Assembly (NCBI GenBank): GCA_910575255.1
Contig: CAJTEM010000007.1
Location: forward strand, 62,001-126,000
Direction: 5' to 3'
DNA: 64,000 nt
Source of the DNA: Lachnospiraceae bacterium
GTDB taxonomy: Bacteria > Bacillota > Clostridia > Lachnospirales > Lachnospiraceae
Shown in pieces: positions 44,134 through 53,298 of the stretch (the first letter of the stretch is position 1; the number at the start of each line of letters is the position of its first letter). The position numbers were made by a program, and so were the translations under genes. A model generated the notes under the pieces. The model saw nothing but the letters and a program-made list of their open reading frames with translations. It ran no database searches and was not told the origin of the DNA.

Positions 44134-45478
44134 TCTCTGTTCCCCATCCCCAGTAAGACCGGGCCAGCTCCACCAGCTCATCCATAACCGTATCTTCCGT
44201 ACACTGATACCGGCTCTTCAGCTCCGTATCCTCCAGAAAGCCACCCGTCCTCTGGTAATATATTGTATAATCCTTTTCCGTTATCATGCTCCCATCCGGT
44301 GCATCACTGGTATATCGGGCCAGCACCGTAAGATCCTTAAGCCCGTCCCCGTCGATATCCTGGCTGTCGATTTCCAGAATCTCATAAAGATTCTCAAACT
44401 CTCCCATGGGCTGTCCGCTCCACACCAGATTCCCCTGTTCGTTGACCAGGCACACCATACAGATATGATACTCGGCCATCCGATAATACCCCGGCACCAC
44501 AAGAAGATCCCCCAGCTTCTCAAAGCTCTGCCGAAAGGAATGTCTCTCATCCACGGTAAACCCATGCTCTTTCAGATCCTTCATGGCCGCCGCCCGGTAA
44601 AAAACTCCCGCAAAGTCTCCTTCCCGGACAAAGGACAGAATCATCTTAACGCTTTTATTCATGCCAAACCGGTTAATCCTGTCTGAAAGCCGCCAGTCCT
44701 GATAAAAGCCCCCCTGTCTCTGAAACAGCACATCTCCTACCTTGGCAGTCATCCCTGTCCCGTCCTCGCGAGTGTTGCACAGGGCGACGAGCACCACGTC
44801 ATTGAGTCCGTCCCCGTCCAGGTCCGGAAAGGAAACCGCCGCAACTTCCCTGGTTCCCTGCTTCCAGCTTCCCGGAATCTGCTGGTTGGCCTCCAGCTGT
44901 TCTGTCCGAAATGCAATCTCATCCTCCTGGCCGACGAAAAACAGAACCAGCCTTCGGCTCTCCCTGTCTATGGCCGGAACCAGAGATACCTCCCTTCCTC
45001 CTTCCATGGTAAAAGGAAAGATCTGTTCCTCAATGACAATAAAGCCATACTCTGCTGTCTCCCGGATGTTCTTTACTGCCTCCAACCGCTCTAAAAAGTC
45101 CCGATACCTCTGCGCCTCTTCCCTCTCCTGCTGCTTATCTTCGTCCGGCAGCCCTGACTGACCGGCCCTGAGGCCTGTCCCTGACCGGCTGTCCTCCATG
45201 TCCTTTCCCGGCTCACCGCCTGACAGACTTCCCGCTCGCTCTGTACCTGATAAATCTCCCGCCGCCTCTGCACCAGGAATTCTCTCCCCGCTCCCTGCCG
45301 GTTCCGTTCCCAAGCCGCTCTGCCAGCTCTTCCCTCCGGCAATCTCTCCGGACAGGCTTCGATATAACAGGAAAAGGATCACACACAGACTGATCACCAC
45401 AACACTGGCTGCTTTGGCCAGCCGCCCCGGATTCCCTGCTGCCTTTTCCACTGGCCGACGCCTGCTTCTCCCCCTCAT
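44126..45478 (-). CDS. Membrane-anchored FG-GAP/VCBS-like protein upstream of a two-component system
   Basis: A 450-residue protein with a basic N-terminus, a membrane anchor (VVISLCVILFLLY) and a Gly/Ser/Glu-rich linker to about residue 115. The extracytoplasmic domain contains two calcium-loop-like motifs, SFPDLDGDGLNDVVLVAL near residue 220 and DIDGDGLKDLTVLA near 375, as in FG-GAP/VCBS beta-propeller repeats. It overlaps the response regulator gene by 8 bp, so it is the first gene of the three-gene operon. It may sense or present the kinase ligand; this is inference from context. Confidence 0.75.
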   Translation of the reverse strand: MRGRSRRRPVEKAAGNPGRLAKAASVVVISLCVILFLLYRSLSGEIAGGKSWQSGLGTEPAGSGERIPGAEAAGDLSGTERAGSLSGGEPGKDMEDSRSGTGLRAGQSGLPDEDKQQEREEAQRYRDFLERLEAVKNIRETAEYGFIVIEEQIFPFTMEGGREVSLVPAIDRESRRLVLFFVGQEDEIAFRTEQLEANQQIPGSWKQGTREVAAVSFPDLDGDGLNDVVLVALCNTREDGTGMTAKVGDVLFQRQGGFYQDWRLSDRINRFGMNKSVKMILSFVREGDFAGVFYRAAAMKDLKEHGFTVDERHSFRQSFEKLGDLLVVPGYYRMAEYHICMVCLVNEQGNLVWSGQPMGEFENLYEILEIDSQDIDGDGLKDLTVLARYTSDAPDGSMITEKDYTIYYQRTGGFLEDTELKSRYQCTEDTVMDELVELARSYWGWGTEND

Positions 45479-45607
45479 AGCCTTGCAAACATTCCCTTTC
45501 TTCAGGCACTGCCTGTCCTTATCCTGATAGAATTATATACCAGATTTCCGGCCATTGCCATATCTATTTCATCAAAACCTTTCCTCGCGGAAAGTAACAA
45601 GCAGCTT

Positions 45608-45647
45608 CTTTTCGCGGGATGTGGCCAAAGGTATGCCTTGAAACAAG
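45608..45647. repeat. Degraded family 1 left-flank fragment
   Basis: CTTTTCGCGGGATGTGG followed by AAAGGTATGCCTTGAAACAA matches the left flank and first arm of copy 3 (23250-23302). No opposing arm is present. Confidence 0.55.
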
Positions 45648-45657
45648 CTAACTTCTC

Positions 45658-45686
45658 TTGCCATTTCTGATTTTCCTGGCTATAAT
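45658..45686 (+). promoter_or_regulatory. Promoter of the YhcC-type radical SAM gene
   Basis: TTGCCA (45658-45663) and TATAAT (45681-45686) are 17 bp apart on the plus strand. It lies inside the longer open frame and so supports the later start at 45745. Confidence 0.75.
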
Positions 45687-45744
45687 AGCCGTAACACCTG
45701 CCATCGAAGGTATTACTGATATCTGTAAGGAGTACCGTATCCAT

Positions 45745-46740
45745 ATGACAAACACAAGCCCACACCCCTACCACTCTCTGAACGACGAAATGAAACAGCG
45801 TTTTGGCACCAAAGTTTATAAGATCGCCTTAGATGGCGGCATGACCTGTCCGAACCGGGACGGCACTCTGGGCAGACGCGGCTGTATTTTCTGCAGTGCC
45901 GGAGGATCCGGGGACTTTGCCACCGCTCTGATTCCCTCGGCTGATTCCCGCAGCCTCTCTCCTGCTTCCCTTTCCCCGTCCGCAATGCCCTCCGCCAGCC
46001 TTATCCGCCGACAAATCGACCATGCCGCTTTCCGCATCTGCAAAAAATTCGGAGCTTCCCCCAAAGCCTATATTGCTTATTTCCAGTCCTACACCAACAC
46101 ATACGGCCCGCTGCCCTATCTGCGCACTCTGTTTACTGCCGCGCTTGAGCATCCGGATGTAAAAGTGCTTTCTATCGCCACCCGGCCTGACTGTCTTTGC
46201 GAGGATGTCCTGGATCTGTGCGCAGAACTCAATCAGACCAAGCCTGTATGGCTGGAACTGGGCCTCCAGACCATCCACGAAGACACGGCTCGTTACATCC
46301 GCCGTGGATACTCCCTGTCCTGCTTTGAAGACACCCTGAAACGTCTGCGCCGCCGAAATCTGGAAACCATTGTCCATATCATTCTGGGACTCCCGGGAGA
46401 AAGCCGCAGGCAGATGCTTGAGACCGCAGACTACCTGGCTCATCAGGATGTTCAGGGAATCAAACTACAGCTGCTTCATATCCTCAAAGAAACCGACCTT
46501 GCTGAAGAATATCGGAAGCATCCCTTCCCGGTTCTCTCCATGGAAGAGTATATTGACTTAGTGATTGATTGTATTGCCCTGCTTCCGCCGGAAATGGTCA
46601 TCCACCGGATCACCGGGGACGGCCCGAAAAAATTATTGATAGCGCCCTTGTGGAGCAGCAACAAACGCCAGGTACTCAATGCCATGACAAGAAGATTTAA
46701 AGAAAAAGGGATTACCCAGGGATGTCTTTTTAAGCCATGA
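45745..46740 (+). CDS. TIGR01212-family radical SAM protein (YhcC-like)
   Basis: A 331-residue radical SAM enzyme. The iron-sulfur cysteines lie in MTCPNRDGTLGRRGCIFCSAG near residue 35, written here as CPNRDGT and GCIFC. AYFQSYTNTYGPLPYL near 100, ELGLQTIHEDTARYI near 160 and HIILGLPGE near 200 are typical of the family. The function is unknown; the family is found in most bacteria. The ATG at 45745 was chosen because the promoter lies upstream of it and AAGGAG precedes it by 12 nt. It converges with the CapA-like gene. Confidence 0.88.
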   Translation: MTNTSPHPYHSLNDEMKQRFGTKVYKIALDGGMTCPNRDGTLGRRGCIFCSAGGSGDFATALIPSADSRSLSPASLSPSAMPSASLIRRQIDHAAFRICKKFGASPKAYIAYFQSYTNTYGPLPYLRTLFTAALEHPDVKVLSIATRPDCLCEDVLDLCAELNQTKPVWLELGLQTIHEDTARYIRRGYSLSCFEDTLKRLRRRNLETIVHIILGLPGESRRQMLETADYLAHQDVQGIKLQLLHILKETDLAEEYRKHPFPVLSMEEYIDLVIDCIALLPPEMVIHRITGDGPKKLLIAPLWSSNKRQVLNAMTRRFKEKGITQGCLFKP

Positions 46741-46829
46741 CGGCTTGTTTGTGTTGCCCCGGTTCCGGCACCCAACCATCCCACAAGGTTTTCTCCCAGT
46801 ACCGCCAGGTCTGCCCTTTGTCCCCAAGG

Positions 46830-48038
46830 TCATTCCCCGGATGCCGCCACAGTCCCGTCCTTCTCAAAGGACACGCCGTAGGAAATGCTTTCCATATGCC
46901 GAAAAAACTCCTGCCGCTTCCCGTCCTCTGTCAGCATCCGGGTATATCCTGCACCGGAAGTTCCCGGAATCAAACGCAAGACCAAAGTCTCCTCCTCCAA
47001 AACCGCCTGCAACAGGGCTGTGCGGGGAATTGAGCTTCCAAAAACAAAGTTTCCCAGACTATACACAATCGGTTTCCCCTCATAGTACTCGATTCCCTGC
47101 AGCACATGAGGATGGGATCCCACCACCAGATCCGCCCCGGCATCGATCATCTGCCTGCCCATTGTTCTCTGATACTCCTCAGGCCTTTCCTCTCTCTCGA
47201 TTCCCCAATGGATACACACCACCACAAAATCATTCTCCTGCTTCTGTCTGGAGATTTCCTCCAAAAGCACCGTCATGTCATAAGCTGCTAACATTCCTGG
47301 ATGAGCTTTTCCAGCCGCCCAGTCTGCCACCGGTATCACCCGGGTTGCGCCAATTATGGCAATCCTTTTCCCCTTTAGCTCCACGCGCACCGGCTGTCTG
47401 GCCATTTCCAGATCCGAACCTGCCCCCGTGTGAAGAATCCCTGCCTCATCCAACACTTCACAGGAATCAAGAAGGGCCTCCTGTCCAAAATCCAGGGCAT
47501 GATTATTGGCCAGAGTCACCCCGTCAATCTCCATCTCCCGAAACAGAGATATCTTGTCCGTTGGCAGGCGAAAGGTGTATTGCTTATCCTTTGCTGCTGT
47601 CCCTCTGTCACTAAAAGGGAACTCCTGATTCACCAGGAAAAAGTCCGCCTCACGGATCTGTTTTCGATATTCCTCATCCAACACCCCATGAATCCCTCCT
47701 GCCTTTTCATAGGCATTGAGAACGTGGTCAGAAAGGAGAACATCTCCGGAAAATAAAAGGGTCAAAGGGTCTTCTTTATCGTCTGCCGGAGTATCTGCAT
47801 CCCCCTCCGCTTCCTGATTGTCTGAAACCGCATTGTCCGGAATCATATCCTCCGAAATCACGATTTGCGATACGGCTTCTTTTGTATTATTTTCTTGTCC
47901 CGATTCTTGCCCTGTCTTGTTTTCCTGCGTTATCTTATCCTCGCTGATACCTTCAATTTTTTCATATTTCCTTCCCCCGCATCCCACAAGAAAAATAATC
48001 ACAAGGGAAAACATCCATACACTGCATTTTTTTATCAT
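46830..48038 (-). CDS. CapA-family (poly-gamma-glutamate synthesis-type) lipoprotein
   Basis: A 402-residue lipoprotein. The signal ends SLVIIFLVGCGG; a Glu/Asp/Ala-rich linker follows. The metallophosphatase-like CapA domain has LLFSGDVLLSD near residue 120, NQEFPFSDRG, LANNHALDFG near 205, HWGIERE, GSHPHVLQGIE near 325 and YSLGNFVFGS. Such proteins are calcineurin-like and often linked to capsule or anionic polymer metabolism; many isolated copies have no proven role. The ATG at 48038 has AAGGA upstream; the frame opens at 48170 inside the Rpn remnant. Confidence 0.88.
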   Translation of the reverse strand: MIKKCSVWMFSLVIIFLVGCGGRKYEKIEGISEDKITQENKTGQESGQENNTKEAVSQIVISEDMIPDNAVSDNQEAEGDADTPADDKEDPLTLLFSGDVLLSDHVLNAYEKAGGIHGVLDEEYRKQIREADFFLVNQEFPFSDRGTAAKDKQYTFRLPTDKISLFREMEIDGVTLANNHALDFGQEALLDSCEVLDEAGILHTGAGSDLEMARQPVRVELKGKRIAIIGATRVIPVADWAAGKAHPGMLAAYDMTVLLEEISRQKQENDFVVVCIHWGIEREERPEEYQRTMGRQMIDAGADLVVGSHPHVLQGIEYYEGKPIVYSLGNFVFGSSIPRTALLQAVLEEETLVLRLIPGTSGAGYTRMLTEDGKRQEFFRHMESISYGVSFEKDGTVAASGE

Positions 48039-48276
48039 GAACCTTATTCCTTCCACTCTGTATTCCCAATTGCCAACAGGCAGACTTATGTTTTTCCTCT
48101 TGTATTGCCAGCTTTCCCTTCTGCTGCTCCGCAAACATTTTGCTGGTAATGTCCTTATTCTGGTAAGCAATGTCTGATCCCGACTTTTTCCCCGAATTTT
48201 CTCCGTCTGTTTTTCCCTTTGCGGTCTTAAAGCTTCCTGCGCCAGGAGGTTCCGCTCTGCGCTTTTCTCTTCCCAC
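47962..48276 (-). pseudogene. N-terminal remnant of an Rpn-family nuclease/transposase gene
   Basis: A GTG at 48276 has a strong AGGAGG 8 nt upstream. The product begins with a polar stretch and then SDIAYQNKDITSKMFAEQQKGK, which matches the start of Rpn/PDDEXK-type recombination-promoting nucleases of Lachnospiraceae. Similarity ends near 48135; the rest of the frame is unrelated and overlaps the CapA gene in another frame. The promoter at 48412-48440 would now serve the CapA-like gene. Confidence 0.5.
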
Positions 48277-48411
48277 GTTTTTCCTCCTGCCTTTATTTAT
48301 TTTGTATGGATTTTTAAAAGCAGGATTTCATATAGAAAGAATAGAATCTTCGTAGATGCAGCACGCTGCAGAACCGGTCTCTCAGACCGCAGAAATCTTT
48401 GCTTTGAATAC

Positions 48412-48440
48412 ATTATATCATCCGAAGCCAGATAAAGCAA
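48412..48440 (-). promoter_or_regulatory. Promoter upstream of the Rpn remnant and CapA-like gene
   Basis: TTGCTT (48435-48440) and TATAAT (48412-48417) are 17 bp apart on the minus strand. The leader contains GCAGC-rich and CGGTC/GACCG palindromes near 48361-48390. Bases 48441-48545 hold no gene. Confidence 0.65.
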
Positions 48441-48545
48441 TATTTATATAAAAATCAATGTTGAAAGGTTTCCGCAACGGTTACTGTTCACAGGTCAATG
48501 TCAGTTAGTTAAGAAATCGCGAAACACAGCCAGGGAAACGCTTAA

Positions 48546-48590
48546 TTAAAAAATGCCGCTCTGCATCATCTTTCTGCATTGCGGCATAAA
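48546..48590 (-). terminator. Terminator of the DegV gene
   Basis: On the minus strand ATGCCGCAATGCAG pairs with CTGCA-N-GCGGCAT-type sequence (ends 48587 and 48553) and is followed by TTTTTTAATTAAG. It lies about 70 bp after the stop codon. Confidence 0.8.
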
Positions 48591-48655
48591 TTATCTCCAT
48601 CTGAAAAGCATCCTCATTGAAACGGCAAGGTATTTAAATTGGGTTATATCAGCCT

Positions 48656-49492
48656 TCACATGGCCAGGATAATTCCTCCGTCTCCTGCGTATAATGTAGC
48701 AACCCCGGCCGTCTCTGTGATCACAATCTCCCTGGAAAGGCCAAGTCTTTCCAGCTCCTTCTTCACCTGCTCGGCTCTCTCCCTTGCATTGCAGTGAGCA
48801 ATCACTGCACGCTTTTCCTCCCGGTCTCCCCGCTCACGGACCGCAATCTCACACATTCTGGCAAAGGCCTTTCCCACTCCTCTTGCCTGGTCCAGCTTGA
48901 TAATCACCCCATGGTCTGCTCCCATCACCGGCTTAATATTCAATGCTGTGGCAAAAAAGGCCTGCAGGCCCGTGAGCCGTCCGTTCTTGCGAAGGTATTC
49001 CAGGGAATCCAGAACAAAATAGGTTTTCTGCCGGTCACGCATGGCAAGGATCTTCTGAGAAATCTCCTCAAACCCCATCCCTATATCCGCCATGTCGCAA
49101 ATCGCCATGGCCAGATTCACTTCACCGGAGGAGGCGGACTCCGAATCAATTATCAGAATATTCTTGTGGCCATGCTCCTCCTCATATAAATTCTTTCCCA
49201 CCATGGCACTGTTGTAGGAACCGCTTAAATGGCTGGAAAGGGTGATCACATAAACATCCTCTTCCTCACATTCATATGCCTTCTTAAATGCCTCCGGGGA
49301 TGGACATGCAGTCTTGGGACACTCTTTACTCTCTCTGACCAGCTTTAAGAATGCTGCCTGGTCAAAGCCCTCGTTATCCACGATCATTGCATCATCTACC
49401 TGCAACGTCAGCGGTACAAGCTGAAATCGTAAATCTTCTCTCATCTCCCTTGTCAAATCCAAACAGCTGTCCCCGACAATCTTATAGCTCAT
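48656..49492 (-). CDS. DegV family fatty-acid-binding protein
   Basis: A 278-residue DegV protein. The family binds fatty acids and in Gram-positive bacteria can act as the FakB subunit that presents them to a fatty acid kinase. The motifs IVGDSCLDLT at the start, VYVITLSSHLSGSYNSA near 85, IIDSESASSGEV near 115 and DSLEYLRKNGRLTG near 160 are typical. The ATG at 49492 was chosen because AGGAGG is 6 nt upstream. The C-terminal ETAGVATLYAGDGGI fits the family. Monocistronic. Confidence 0.92.
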   Translation of the reverse strand: MSYKIVGDSCLDLTREMREDLRFQLVPLTLQVDDAMIVDNEGFDQAAFLKLVRESKECPKTACPSPEAFKKAYECEEEDVYVITLSSHLSGSYNSAMVGKNLYEEEHGHKNILIIDSESASSGEVNLAMAICDMADIGMGFEEISQKILAMRDRQKTYFVLDSLEYLRKNGRLTGLQAFFATALNIKPVMGADHGVIIKLDQARGVGKAFARMCEIAVRERGDREEKRAVIAHCNARERAEQVKKELERLGLSREIVITETAGVATLYAGDGGIILAM

Positions 49493-49613
49493 GTTCATCC
49501 TCCTGAAATCGCCTCTATATTACGTAGTTTTAATTACTACTTATTATAGCATATATTTCAGATATTTCAATACTCGGATGACAACATATCGCTGTTCTAT
49601 CTATTTTTCAGAA

Positions 49614-49899
49614 TTACCGGAATTTTCCTTTTCCTACAGTTTTCCCTATGGTAAGCAAATTATTAATGACCTTCTCAATTTTTTCAGAATTTAATATTTT
49701 TTCTAATATTTTCTCAAATTCCTCCTGGTTGACACATTCCATACTTTCTTCTGCACCTAATTCCAAAGCAATACTTTCATCCAAGGTGAGATAAACCGGG
49801 AAAAACGCAATTCCATATTCCACAAACATAACACGATATTTATAGTTAGGAGTAGCCACAGATGTTATAAAAAACTCAAAGGTAACGCTTCCCTCACCG
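49614..49899 (-). pseudogene. 3' fragment of an unknown gene
   Basis: The frame is open from just after a TAA near 49900 to the stop at 49614. Its sequence (SVTFEFFITSVATPNYKYR, FVEYGIAFFPVYLTLDESIA, QEEFEKILEKILNSEKIEKV) looks like a genuine protein C-terminus but has no ribosome site and no start with family support. The A+T content is clearly higher than in neighbours. It ends where the truncated oxidoreductase begins, so both genes were probably cut by the same rearrangement. Confidence 0.5.
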
Positions 49900-49905
49900 A
49901 TTTAT

Positions 49906-50985
49906 TTGAAAAACATGAAGGAACTGTTTGAGATCCTGGAATTGACCGGCTGCTGCGATCTCAATCCCCGGCTGGCCCAAAAAGCAGCCGAAAATTACGG
50001 AATCCGCCCAATGAGTATGGAGGAGATCCTGGCGGATCCGGAGATCGAAATCGTGGTGAATCTGACTAATCCCTCTGCCCATTATTCCGTTATCAAAACC
50101 TTGCTGGAGCACAAAAAGCATGTATATACAGAAAAGGTTTTGGCTGTGGATATCGCCCAGGCAAAGGAACTGGCCCGGTTGGCAAATAAAAGTCACTGTC
50201 TACTGTGCAGCGCTCCTGACACCTTTTTGGGTGCGGCCGTCCAGACTGCCCGGTATCTGATCGATTCCGGCCTGATCGGACAGGTAACCTCTTGTGTCTC
50301 CCTTTTACAGAGAGACGGCTCTCTTCTGGCTGAGAAATTTCCCTACACCGTAAAGCCGGGAGGCGGAATCGGCATTGATGTGGGCATCTATTACACCACT
50401 GCCATGATTCAGATTTTGGGGGAGGCTGCCACGGTCTGCGGCATGGCAGGCATCATGGGACAAAAGCAGACCCACTATTTTACCAAAAATGACGATTTCG
50501 GCCAGCCCTACCTTCAGGAATCGGAGACCTATCTGGCCGGGATTATCCGCTTTAAAAACGGCTGTATCGGGAATGTGCATTTTAACGCCAGAAGTATTCG
50601 GACGGAAAAGCCTTATGTGGCATTTTACGGAACCCACGGCATCCTGATGTTAGAGGATCCCAATTTCTTCGGCGGCGATGTAAAGGTTATTCTGAAAGGC
50701 CAGACAGAGCCGGCAGTCTTCCCCCACACCCACGGATATAAGGGAAATTGCCGGGGACTGGGAGTGGCTGAGATGGCCTGGTCCCTGAGAATGAACCGAA
50801 CCCCCAGAACCAATGCGGACATGGCGGTTCATGCCCTGGAAATCCTCACAGGAATCATGGAAAGCAGCCGGACGGGCCGGTTTTATGAGCTGGAATCCGG
50901 ATTCTCTCTCCAGCCCATGCTTCCCAAAGGCTTTCTGGGACCGGAATATGCTCAGAATCAGCCGGAAGGGGCGCTGTACTTTTGA
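49906..50985 (+). CDS. 5'-truncated Gfo/Idh/MocA oxidoreductase, probable pseudogene
   Basis: The frame encodes 359 residues that match Gfo/Idh/MocA sugar dehydrogenases from CCDLNPRLAQKAAENYGI onward, with NLTNPSAHYSVI, KHVYTEKVLA (the catalytic EKP-type region, here EKV) and GGGIGIDVGIYY. The usual N-terminal 25-30 residues with the GxGxxG nucleotide-binding loop are missing. The in-frame sequence just upstream (SPIYLKNM) is still family-like, then similarity stops at about 49890. There is no promoter or ribosome site. The EKV in place of EKP also argues against normal activity. Confidence 0.7.
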   Translation: MKNMKELFEILELTGCCDLNPRLAQKAAENYGIRPMSMEEILADPEIEIVVNLTNPSAHYSVIKTLLEHKKHVYTEKVLAVDIAQAKELARLANKSHCLLCSAPDTFLGAAVQTARYLIDSGLIGQVTSCVSLLQRDGSLLAEKFPYTVKPGGGIGIDVGIYYTTAMIQILGEAATVCGMAGIMGQKQTHYFTKNDDFGQPYLQESETYLAGIIRFKNGCIGNVHFNARSIRTEKPYVAFYGTHGILMLEDPNFFGGDVKVILKGQTEPAVFPHTHGYKGNCRGLGVAEMAWSLRMNRTPRTNADMAVHALEILTGIMESSRTGRFYELESGFSLQPMLPKGFLGPEYAQNQPEGALYF

Positions 50986-51168
50986 AAACCACAGGGTAAA
51001 CACAAGTTTTTTATGGCTAAGAACATTTCATTAATCTTGAAGTAGTCAATGCTGACGCTTATGTCAATGCAAGGAGGCGAAAGGGACAGAGAGGGGGAAC
51101 CTGATCTGTCTCCCTCATCTTCGTCCCTCATTCTCCCAAAACCGGTGCCGAAAACCTCTTTCCCACCC

Positions 51169-52326
51169 TCAGCTTTCCATCCAGATCACCTCATATCCCT
51201 CCCAGGGCTCCGGCATTTCCAGCTTGTCAATCATCTGCTCTAACACCTTCTGGGGAATCTGCCGCTCCCTCTCCCGGTTTCGCTTTTTCAGCTCCTCATA
51301 GGGCGTTTCCAGATACAAAATATGCACCCGTGCGCCATACCCCGCAAACAATCCCACAAGGCGCTGCCTGGTCTCCTGCATCAGATTGGTGGCATTCCAG
51401 ATAAAGGGCTCTTTTTTCCGCAGCAGCTTTCTGGCCCGCTCTATGGCCAGATTGGCCACCTTACCCGATCCATCCCTGGGAGAAATCCCCAGCTCCCCGC
51501 GAATCTCATCCAGGGAAATCACCGCCATCCCTGCGCCGTTTTTCTCTATCCAGGTATCCTTTCCCGCCAGGGGAAGCCCTGCCATCATCCACACATCAAA
51601 CTCCGTATCATCGTAAAGCTGTGCCCCCGGCTGCATATCCTCCTTGTGAAAATACTGATACCTGGTACAGGCATTGGCAAAGGGATAGGGCTTCTCCCAA
51701 ACTCCCAGCTCCCTTGCGTACTCTGCGAACAGTTTCCCGTGCTCCTCTAACTCTCCCGGCGTCCGGCTTATCCTGCCTCTGGCATCTGCCTTTGCCAAAA
51801 TCCAGAGAAGCTTAAGTGGCGCCACCTCTGCTGCCCGCAAAAGATCATAGTCCATCCGTCTCTTTTTCCAGAACCACACCGGCAGTCCGTGAAAGCGCAC
51901 CAGCTTGGCCGCCAGCTCCCGCTCCCTAAAGCTCATTCCAAACCGCTTCCCGCCCCGATATGCCATCGCCCGAAACACCTTTTCCCCCACAATGGTATGC
52001 TTGGGCGAGGTCCATCTGCCGTCCTCAAATCTGGTGGCGGCCGGTTTTCCGATATCGTGAAATGCCGCAGCCAGAAATAAAAGCTCCTGTTTTCGTTCTG
52101 TAAGCCGGCTCCATTCTGCAAGACTGCACATTTGCCTGCAGACCAGTTCTGTGTGGATATACACATCCCCCTCAGCATGGTACTCCGGGTTCTGCTGTAC
52201 CCCCTTTAAAATTTCCAGTTCCGGATACTGCCCGGCCAGCTGTTCTAAAGAAAAACCACTTTCCCGAATCCAGCTTAAGATTCCCTCTTTTCCTGTCTTC
52301 CCAATTTTCTCTTTTTCCGCTTGCAA
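51169..52326 (-). CDS. HD-domain / polynucleotide kinase fusion (HD-Pnk) RNA end-healing enzyme
   Basis: A 385-residue two-domain protein. The N-terminal HD phosphohydrolase domain has HTELVCRQM, FLAAAFHDIGKPAATRF and SPKHTIVGEKV. The C-terminal P-loop kinase has GLPLAGKDTW near residue 245, SLDEIRGELG, and WNATNLMQETRQRLVGL, as in T4 polynucleotide kinase-like AAA_33 enzymes. HD-Pnk proteins of this architecture have been described as 3'-end phosphatase plus 5'-kinase. The TTG at 52326 is preferred: a perfect AGGAGG lies 6 nt upstream. The longer TTG frame at 52413 has no ribosome site. The gene follows the RNA ligase gene on the same strand, so together they can heal and seal broken RNA. 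Confidence 0.88.
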   Translation of the reverse strand: MQAEKEKIGKTGKEGILSWIRESGFSLEQLAGQYPELEILKGVQQNPEYHAEGDVYIHTELVCRQMCSLAEWSRLTERKQELLFLAAAFHDIGKPAATRFEDGRWTSPKHTIVGEKVFRAMAYRGGKRFGMSFRERELAAKLVRFHGLPVWFWKKRRMDYDLLRAAEVAPLKLLWILAKADARGRISRTPGELEEHGKLFAEYARELGVWEKPYPFANACTRYQYFHKEDMQPGAQLYDDTEFDVWMMAGLPLAGKDTWIEKNGAGMAVISLDEIRGELGISPRDGSGKVANLAIERARKLLRKKEPFIWNATNLMQETRQRLVGLFAGYGARVHILYLETPYEELKKRNRERERQIPQKVLEQMIDKLEMPEPWEGYEVIWMES

Positions 52327-52447
52327 GCTTTTCCTCCTCTCCGGCTCCTGTTCCTTACCTTCTCTGTCTTCCTGAATCTCTGATACTCCGTACTCAAAAT
52401 TTCCATGAATCAATTGCTTGATATCGGTATCATCTGTTCATTTTGTT

Positions 52448-53239
52448 TCACTCAAACAGCTCCGTCCCCTCTGCCAGCCGGTTGGCCACCAAGGGCCGGT
52501 TCATCCAATGGCTCTCCGAATCCAGAATGGAATTAAGAAAAGAGCGGCGGACAAATTTCAGCCGGTCCACCGTATAGTCCCCCTCCTCCACCTTGATATA
52601 GATTCCTTCCATAATCCCGCCAAGATCGGTCTGGTCTCTCGTTCTCTCTTCGTCCACGCCATATTTTTCGCACTGCTGCCGGAGCGTCTTTGCCGGATCC
52701 CCAGATATAAAATTACTATGCCCGATCAGCCGTGTTATATCCGAAAGCTTCTCATACCGCCCCGCTTCCAGCACCGGCACAGACCGGACAAAGGGCGCCC
52801 CTTTTAAGATTTCCCTTCTCCTTGCGGTGGAAAAGAACCGCTCCTCCTTCTTGTCAAACAGATCAAATTCCATAAAATAGTGAGGGAGTTCATCATAAAA
52901 CACCGTGTGCTTGGCAAACATCCACTCCCCGTACATCACATACCGGCTTCCCAACACCTGCCACAGCCCCTCCCGAAAGCACTCCGCCCACACCTTCAGC
53001 ATGTCAAACTGCCGCTCTCCGTATCCTCCGTTTAAAAAATGCCCCCGGCTCTGCAGATACAGCCTGCCGTCCTCCCCAAAGCTGATCCCGCAGTTGGCTC
53101 CGTCAATCTTCTCCTCCAGCACCAGGTATTTTCCCCGGATCTCCCCGAATTTCACACTGTTCAGATTCTCATCCCCTGCCTGCTTTCTCGATCCCTCCAC
53201 GTGGCGGGTTCTTGGATATTTATATATTTGTTCCATCAT
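52448..53239 (-). CDS. RNA ligase (Rnl2-like nucleotidyltransferase)
   Basis: A 263-residue ATP-dependent RNA ligase. Motif I is LEEKIDGANCGISF near residue 42, with the adenylated Lys in EKIDG. RGHFLNGG, motif III YVMYGEWMFAKH near 100, motif IIIa YFMEFDLFDKKE near 120, motif IV MEGIYIKVEE near 210 and motif V DRLKFVRR near 228 follow in order. ATG codons at 53239 and 53236 both suit GGGAGG upstream. It is the first gene of the operon with HD-Pnk (about 120 bp to the preferred HD-Pnk start) and has a consensus promoter. No toxin or nuclease gene is adjacent. Confidence 0.9.
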   Translation of the reverse strand: MMEQIYKYPRTRHVEGSRKQAGDENLNSVKFGEIRGKYLVLEEKIDGANCGISFGEDGRLYLQSRGHFLNGGYGERQFDMLKVWAECFREGLWQVLGSRYVMYGEWMFAKHTVFYDELPHYFMEFDLFDKKEERFFSTARRREILKGAPFVRSVPVLEAGRYEKLSDITRLIGHSNFISGDPAKTLRQQCEKYGVDEERTRDQTDLGGIMEGIYIKVEEGDYTVDRLKFVRRSFLNSILDSESHWMNRPLVANRLAEGTELFE

Positions 53240-53298
53240 CCTTCCCTCCCCTTACCTAAATTCCCCATTCTTAAAAATCCTGTCTGCATCTGTTTCTG

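Noticed and set aside
46745-47614. 289-residue Pro/Ser-rich plus-strand frame
   Set aside because: Antisense to the CapA-like gene; composition typical of a shadow frame.
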